Positions 59,858 to 64,000 of a stretch of DNA of 64,000 bases are shown here, piece after piece. The notes below the pieces were generated by a model. That model was given only the letters and a program-made list of their open reading frames with translations, was not told where the DNA came from and did no database searches. This stretch comes from Desulfarculales bacterium UBA702. Lineage in GTDB: Bacteria; Desulfobacterota; Syntrophobacteria; Syntrophobacterales; Syntrophobacteraceae. Numbering within the stretch: position 1 is the stretch's first letter; each line of letters opens with the position of its first letter. The DNA is taken from positions 29,908 to 93,907 of the forward strand of contig DBMI01000095.1 of assembly GCA_002298165.1 (NCBI GenBank), given 5' to 3'. Made by a program: the position numbers and the translations under genes.

Positions 59858-60814
59858 TTACTCTTCCGCCAAATCAGCTAACCCAGGTGAATCATCTTCC
59901 GCGGAGATCCTTGTAACGTCTGTGGGAACGCCGTTTTGCAAGGCAAGAGCTACAGCCAGCTTTTTCTGATCCACCTTCTTTGCAAATGGATATTGGCTTA
60001 ATCTTTCAACTGCATATTTTGTATAATTGGGCAACTTCTTATAAACATCCGGATGAGCTTCTACAAATATCTGTCCATCTTTGAGGCCGAATTTGACCGG
60101 TTCGTATAGTATCTCAAGCTTGGTTCCGATTGGGACCTGCGGGTAAAGAAGCCGAATGTGTTCGGGATAGCACCGGATGCAGCCATGGCTTACCAGTCGG
60201 CCGACACCCCACGGCATGGAAGTGCCGTGAATTCCGTAAGCACCGGCGGAGAACTTCATGGTGAATTCGCCGAGCGGGTTATCAGGGCCGGGCGGCATAA
60301 CGGTCATCCCATACTTTTCCTGCAGGGAGACCGGAATGTACCAGGAAGGATTGGGCCTTTTCTCGTTTATGAAGTAGGTCCCCAGCGGGCTTTCCCAGCC
60401 CTCGTCACCTATCCCTATGGGGTAGATTTGAACGGTTCCGGCAGAGGGTTGGAAGAAATACAACCTCAACTCGGGGATGTTTATCACCAATTGCTGATGC
60501 TGGGTTGGGGGAAGTACCCAGAAAGTCGGCAAAAATATGCGCTTTCCCCTCGGTGGAATCCATGCATCCATCTTAGGGAAGAGCAGGTCCATCGAATTGT
60601 AGCCCAGACCGTTTCGCCTCGCTATGTCAAGCAGGGTGTCCTTGGGGCCGATCGTATACCACCTGGGTTCGCCGACTACCGTAAGGTCCGGAGTGTGGTA
60701 AGGAAGTTTCTGCAACGTTGCGGTGAATTGTTCTTCCTGGGCAACGGCATGTGGAGAGTTTAGAAAGGGAATAAAGAGCAGTAGAAAAAAGAGAGCGATT
60801 TTATTGCTGTTCAT
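59858..60814 (-). CDS. L,D-transpeptidase (YkuD domain) with LysM-like module
   Basis: 318 residues from ATG 60814 (AGGGA 8 bp upstream); the long extension to 60967 has no domain and no ribosome site. Signal peptide (IALFFLLLFIPFLNS), a LysM-like segment (about 50-95, WYTIGPKDTLLDIARRNGL) and a YkuD catalytic domain with H196 (GIHGTSM) and C212 in SHGCIRCYPEH. Like ErfK/YbiS, it would attach Lpp to peptidoglycan or make 3-3 crosslinks in the periplasm. Length fits the family. It lies upstream of the Lpp-like gene on the same strand. Confidence 0.93.
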   Translation of the reverse strand: MNSNKIALFFLLLFIPFLNSPHAVAQEEQFTATLQKLPYHTPDLTVVGEPRWYTIGPKDTLLDIARRNGLGYNSMDLLFPKMDAWIPPRGKRIFLPTFWVLPPTQHQQLVINIPELRLYFFQPSAGTVQIYPIGIGDEGWESPLGTYFINEKRPNPSWYIPVSLQEKYGMTVMPPGPDNPLGEFTMKFSAGAYGIHGTSMPWGVGRLVSHGCIRCYPEHIRLLYPQVPIGTKLEILYEPVKFGLKDGQIFVEAHPDVYKKLPNYTKYAVERLSQYPFAKKVDQKKLAVALALQNGVPTDVTRISAEDDSPGLADLAEE

Positions 60815-61358
60815 GTACTTGTCCCTGGTTTTCACTTCAAATTGCCCGATATCCGGGGAGTCGCCGTACAATAAAGATTCTCCAATGTCATAGCAAGCCT
60901 TTTTTTCGGTGTGCGGGTTCCGGGTTGCGGGGGTTTGCAGGTTGCAGGTTGCGCCGTGCGCTTTCATAGGGTGGAGCGAAATTCCGTTAACCCCTCAACC
61001 CATACCTGCAAACATATAAAACTGCAAGGTCTCCCGGTACGGCCAGCCGCACAAATCTCGACCCGCAATCTGCAACCCGTAACCGAACTCCCCCCAAGAG
61101 GCCATATTTACGCCGAAAATAAGAAACAGGGCGGCAGTCCTTGAAATTTCCTTGCATTTCCTGACGCATTCTATAAAAATCTCCCCACCGAGTGAGCCGG
61201 GATCACATGGGGCAAAGTATCATACCTGACCGGAGGCGAACCGGCCAAAGTCGCTAAATCATTCCAAACTGGAAATCTGTGTTCGGCCGCAAACCGCGGA
61301 TGCTCCCGCGAGCAAATCTCTTTGTTCTAAGAATTATTGACCGTCGCCAGGAGATATC
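60815..61358 (+). other. Non-coding region before remA
   Basis: 544 bp without a credible gene. Bases 60920-60956 are a GT-rich low-complexity run (GGGTTGCGGGGGTTTGCAGG type), partly complemented by CCTGCAAAC and CTGCAACCCGTAACC words at 61005-61085. Start-side DNA must hold promoters for remA and the L,D-transpeptidase; none is clear. Confidence 0.4.
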
Positions 61359-61643
61359 ATGGAAGTCAAATTGCTTAACATCGGCTTTGGCAATACCGTA
61401 ATAGCCAATCGCGTGGTAGCGATTGTTTCACCGGCTTCTGCTCCCATGAAAAGGCTGAAGGAGGATGCAAGGCAGGGCAACAAACTGATCGACGCCACCA
61501 TGGGCCGGCGCACCCGATCGATTATAGTCACCGACAGCGATCACGTAATCCTCTCGGGCGTTCAGGCCGAAACTATCGCCCAGCGTCTGCTGATCGACGG
61601 GAACAGCAAGGAAGGCAACCTGCTCAAACCGATCAAAGATTGA
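61359..61643 (+). CDS. remA: DUF370/RemA-like protein
   Basis: 94 residues, the usual RemA size. It shows MEVKLLNIGFGNTVIANRVVAIVSPASAPMKRL, GRRTRSIIVTDSDHVILS and the closing Q.E.IAQRLL region. RemA in Bacillus binds DNA and activates matrix genes; in Proteobacteria the same family sits next to gmk with unknown role. AGGAGAT precedes the ATG. It precedes gmk by 3 bp. The usual yicC upstream and rpoZ downstream are missing here. Confidence 0.88.
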   Translation: MEVKLLNIGFGNTVIANRVVAIVSPASAPMKRLKEDARQGNKLIDATMGRRTRSIIVTDSDHVILSGVQAETIAQRLLIDGNSKEGNLLKPIKD

Positions 61644-61646
61644 TCT

Positions 61647-62276
61647 ATGCACCGGACTGCCTATCTTGGTCAGCTATTCATAATTTCGGCCCCTTCCGGC
61701 GTCGGAAAATCGACCATCATCCGAAGGATTCTGGAAGAGAGCCCGAAGCTCAAATTTTCGGTATCATGTACCACGCGTCCTCCGCGTCCGGAGGAAGTTC
61801 CCGGTAAAGACTATATTTTCCTCGAAAAAGATGAATTCATAAAGGGCGTCGGTTCGGGCCGCTTCCTTGAATGGGCCGAGGTCCACGGCAACTACTACGG
61901 TACAGACATAAACCCCATCGAGAAATGGCTGAACTCGGGAAACGACGTGCTGCTCGATATCGACTTCCAGGGAGCACGGCTCGTTCGGTGCGCTTACCCG
62001 ATGGCCCAAACCATTTTTATACTGCCCCCTTCAATGCGCGTCCTCGAAGAGCGGCTGAGGAGCCGTGCAACGGAATCGGACGAACAGCTTGCAATCCGCA
62101 TCGCAGCCGCCCAGCGCGAACTGCTCGAAGCCCCATGGTACGATTACGTGCTGATAAATGACAGCCTCGACGAAGCGGTTGCCGATCTAAAGGCCGTGCT
62201 TCGCGCCGGCAGATGCAGACGCGCTGCGAGAGCGCCAGTTCTAAAATCCTTCCTGATGTCCATCCTCCAGACATAA
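61647..62276 (+). CDS. gmk: Guanylate kinase
   Basis: 209 residues. P-loop ISAPSGVGKST, GMP-binding region VSCTTRPPRPEEVPGKDY and FLEWAEVHGNYYGT, Walker-like LLDIDFQGA, lid RLRSRATESDEQLAIRI. Catalyses GMP + ATP to GDP + ADP. Normal length. It is followed by rlmB after 16 bp, so remA-gmk-rlmB form an operon. Confidence 0.96.
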   Translation: MHRTAYLGQLFIISAPSGVGKSTIIRRILEESPKLKFSVSCTTRPPRPEEVPGKDYIFLEKDEFIKGVGSGRFLEWAEVHGNYYGTDINPIEKWLNSGNDVLLDIDFQGARLVRCAYPMAQTIFILPPSMRVLEERLRSRATESDEQLAIRIAAAQRELLEAPWYDYVLINDSLDEAVADLKAVLRAGRCRRAARAPVLKSFLMSILQT

Positions 62277-62292
62277 AGACGGCCGGGCTCCA

Positions 62293-63063
62293 ATGAAGAA
62301 AGCCCCTCAAAAACAAGGCATTTTCGTCTCCGGAATAAACCCGGTGCTGGAGGCCCTGCGCTCAATCCAGGGCGAAAAACCCTCCCCTTCCGCCAAATCC
62401 GCACCCGAAGAGCTTTTCATCGCCAGGAGCGATCGCCGCGGCCGTGAATTAGAAGAACTTGCAATGGAACGGGGATTGAAAATCACGCGCGTGAGCCGTG
62501 AGGATTTGAACCGGCTCGCCGGCCACACCCACCACCAGGGAGCAGCAGTCAGAATTCCCGAATTCCCCTACGCCGATCTGAATGACCTCCTGGCACTGCC
62601 TATTTCCGAGCGAAACCCGCTGATAGCCCTCGACAGCATTCAGGACCCTCAAAATCTCGGGGCCATTCTGCGCTCCGCATGCTTCCTCGGCGCAAAGGGC
62701 GCGATAATCCCTCGCGACCGCTCGGCGCCGGTAACATCGGCGGTCATAAAAACCGCCGCCGGGGCAACCTCCTACCTGCCTGTCGTGCGGATAACGAACT
62801 TGTGGCGGACGCTGAGGCATCTCAAGGAGTCCGGCTACTGGATCGTGGGGCTGGATGTCTCAGGAGACAAACTGCTCTATCAGGCGGATCTGCCCGAGCC
62901 ACTCTGCCTCATCATCGGAAGCGAGCAAAAAGGAATGAGACCGCTAATCAGAAACGAATGCGACCTGCTCCTGAAAATCCCGGCCTCTGGGCCGCTCGAC
63001 TCCCTGAACGCCGCGGCCGCCGCCGCCATTGCCATTGCGGAAATCCAGAGGCGTCGGGTATAA
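62293..63063 (+). CDS. rlmB: 23S rRNA (guanosine-2'-O-)-methyltransferase, SpoU family
   Basis: 256 residues. N-terminal substrate-binding domain (GIFVSGINPVLEALRSI) and SpoU C-terminal domain with motif 1 DSIQDPQNLGAILRSA, motif 2 LIIGSEQKGMRPLIRNECD and motif 3 GPLDSLNAAAAAAIA. Matches RlmB, which methylates G2251 of 23S rRNA; related TrmH-like paralogs cannot be fully excluded. It ends in a 210-bp gap with two GC-rich hairpins (63113-63134 and 63153-63170). Confidence 0.9.
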   Translation: MKKAPQKQGIFVSGINPVLEALRSIQGEKPSPSAKSAPEELFIARSDRRGRELEELAMERGLKITRVSREDLNRLAGHTHHQGAAVRIPEFPYADLNDLLALPISERNPLIALDSIQDPQNLGAILRSACFLGAKGAIIPRDRSAPVTSAVIKTAAGATSYLPVVRITNLWRTLRHLKESGYWIVGLDVSGDKLLYQADLPEPLCLIIGSEQKGMRPLIRNECDLLLKIPASGPLDSLNAAAAAAIAIAEIQRRRV

Positions 63064-63274
63064 AAAAAACAAAGAAAGACAAAAAGAGAAAGACAAAGGC
63101 AAGGTCAAAAGAGCGGGGGAACCAGTCCCCCCGCACCCCCCATCATTTCGTTCCCGCGCGAAGCGCGCGGTGAACGAGAGCTTGCCCCGGGCGGTTGCCG
63201 AAAGGCTGAATGCCGTTGAGGGACATAATTAAAACTACTATTCCTTTATCAGCTTTGCGGCAGAAAGGACCGAT

Positions 63275-64000
63275 ATGCTCCCAATAACCTCAAAGCATCT
63301 CTGCAGGGCCTTCATCCTGATTACAGTAACCTTTTTCATTGTTAGCGGCTGCGCCACAAGATCTATTTCCGACTCGGGTTACAAGCAGGATACCGGGTAT
63401 AGGTATCAACATTCCGGTAATCCTCTCTACAAGGGCGAGCTGAGCGAGTTTCAGATCCTTGGCATCGACCCTGCGGCTAAAATCACACAAGAGGAGATAA
63501 ACAAGGCCCTGGAGTCGAAGCAAAGGATCAGCCTGCCGAAAGGATCTTCCATAATGCTGATCCAGTCGGGAGCGATGATCCCGGACGAACCCATGGTGAA
63601 AGCGCTGGAGAAGTACTACAACGTCTCTGTTTTCTCGGGAATCCCGCCGTCACAGAATATCAGCGACTATGCCTTTTCGCTCAGATTGGCCGCGGCAAAG
63701 GGCGGATTCGAAAAGATCGTCGCTTACTGGGGTCTTCTCGAAACTGCCCAGAAGGGACTCGCGACCAAGACTGTTTCGTGGGTACCGTTTGTTGGAGGCG
63801 CAATTCCGGACGAAGGCCAGGAGATGCGCATAAGGCTTAAGGTTGCAGTCGTTGATGTAAGAAGTGGGCAATGGGAAACTTTTTCTCCGGAACCCTTCCA
63901 GGATACTTCCGCAAGTGCGCGCTTCACCCGCGAGTCTTCGGATCAGGGGCAGGTATCTTTGCTTAAGTTAAAGGCTTACGAGACAGCCGCTGAGGATCTG
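63275..64000 (+). CDS. Lipoprotein of unknown function (3' end outside window)
   Basis: ATG 63275 has AAAGGA 6 bp upstream. The product begins with a lipoprotein signal ending FFIVSGC. About 220 further residues run to the window edge. They include an acidic middle region (LSEFQILGIDPAAK, ITQEEINKALESK, RISLPKGSSIMLIQSGAMIPDEPM) and VPFVGGAIPDEGQEMRIRLKVAVVDVRSGQWETF, typical of a periplasmic beta-rich protein. I do not recognise the family. The gene is open at the window's right edge. Confidence 0.75.
   Translation, partial: MLPITSKHLCRAFILITVTFFIVSGCATRSISDSGYKQDTGYRYQHSGNPLYKGELSEFQILGIDPAAKITQEEINKALESKQRISLPKGSSIMLIQSGAMIPDEPMVKALEKYYNVSVFSGIPPSQNISDYAFSLRLAAAKGGFEKIVAYWGLLETAQKGLATKTVSWVPFVGGAIPDEGQEMRIRLKVAVVDVRSGQWETFSPEPFQDTSASARFTRESSDQGQVSLLKLKAYETAAEDL

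Overview
The window reads as chromosomal DNA of a free-living Gram-negative anaerobe, most likely a Desulfobacterota (former Deltaproteobacteria) lineage related to the Syntrophobacter/Desulfomonile groups. This is an inference from gene content: an AmmeMemoRadiSam-type radical SAM protein, a DUF362 double-ferredoxin protein, two B12-type radical SAM proteins, a PEP-CTERM protein, a c-di-GMP-I riboswitch in front of an HDOD gene, RemA next to Gmk, an Lpp-like lipoprotein and outer-membrane/EPS genes. No rRNA, CRISPR array, prophage or intact insertion sequence was seen. The only tRNA is an initiator tRNA-Met.

Layout. 0-5 kb: 3' part of a membrane-fused spermidine-synthase-like gene, a Tat-type AmrS-like radical SAM gene and an exported D-aminoacylase relative. 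4.8-12 kb (minus): a tight eight-gene run with HlyD, two ABC ATPases and two ABC-2 permeases (a ybhGFSR-like exporter whose YbhF halves are separate genes), followed by lhgO, a GyrI-like protein and a Dabb protein. 12-20 kb: HtrA protease, a small Cys-rich protein, tRNA-fMet, a PEP-CTERM gene with a sigma-54-like promoter, and a PstS-like binding protein paired with a hybrid histidine kinase. 20-23 kb: a Tat/FeS aldo-keto reductase, then a repeat-rich stretch with a group II intron relic. 23-27 kb: a signalling island of Ser/Thr kinase, divergent P-II protein, PP2C phosphatase and amino-acid permease. 27-32 kb: dienelactone hydrolase, DUF362 protein, and a papain-like peptidase with BACON and beta-propeller-like repeats behind a near-perfect sigma-54 promoter.

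32-55 kb is an exopolysaccharide/cell-surface cluster, nearly all on the plus strand: two translationally coupled radical SAM genes, an alpha/beta hydrolase, a Wzz-like protein with a degenerate tyrosine-kinase domain, a Wzy/WaaL-like polymerase, a lipoprotein, carbamoyltransferase, SxtJ, DUF5989, SGNH hydrolase, a GH42-like protein with EF-hands, a lipid A acyltransferase relative, GT9, two paralogous glycosyltransferases and an acyltransferase-3. A beta-CASP RNA-processing-type hydrolase is embedded on the minus strand. 55-64 kb holds the c-di-GMP riboswitch/HDOD unit, a deacetylase-amidase fusion, GNAT, Lpp-like lipoprotein, L,D-transpeptidase, remA-gmk-rlmB, and a lipoprotein cut by the window edge.

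Most promising for follow-up: (1) the kinase / P-II / PP2C island, where P-II has lost the uridylylated Tyr51 but has Thr at position 49, which is the cyanobacterial phospho-Ser position; (2) the sigma-54 promoters on the PEP-CTERM and exported peptidase genes, suggesting a shared cell-surface regulon; (3) the EPS cluster with a pair of B12-type radical SAM proteins and a kinase-dead-looking Wzz fusion; (4) the c-di-GMP-I riboswitch with a textbook tetraloop receptor upstream of HDOD.
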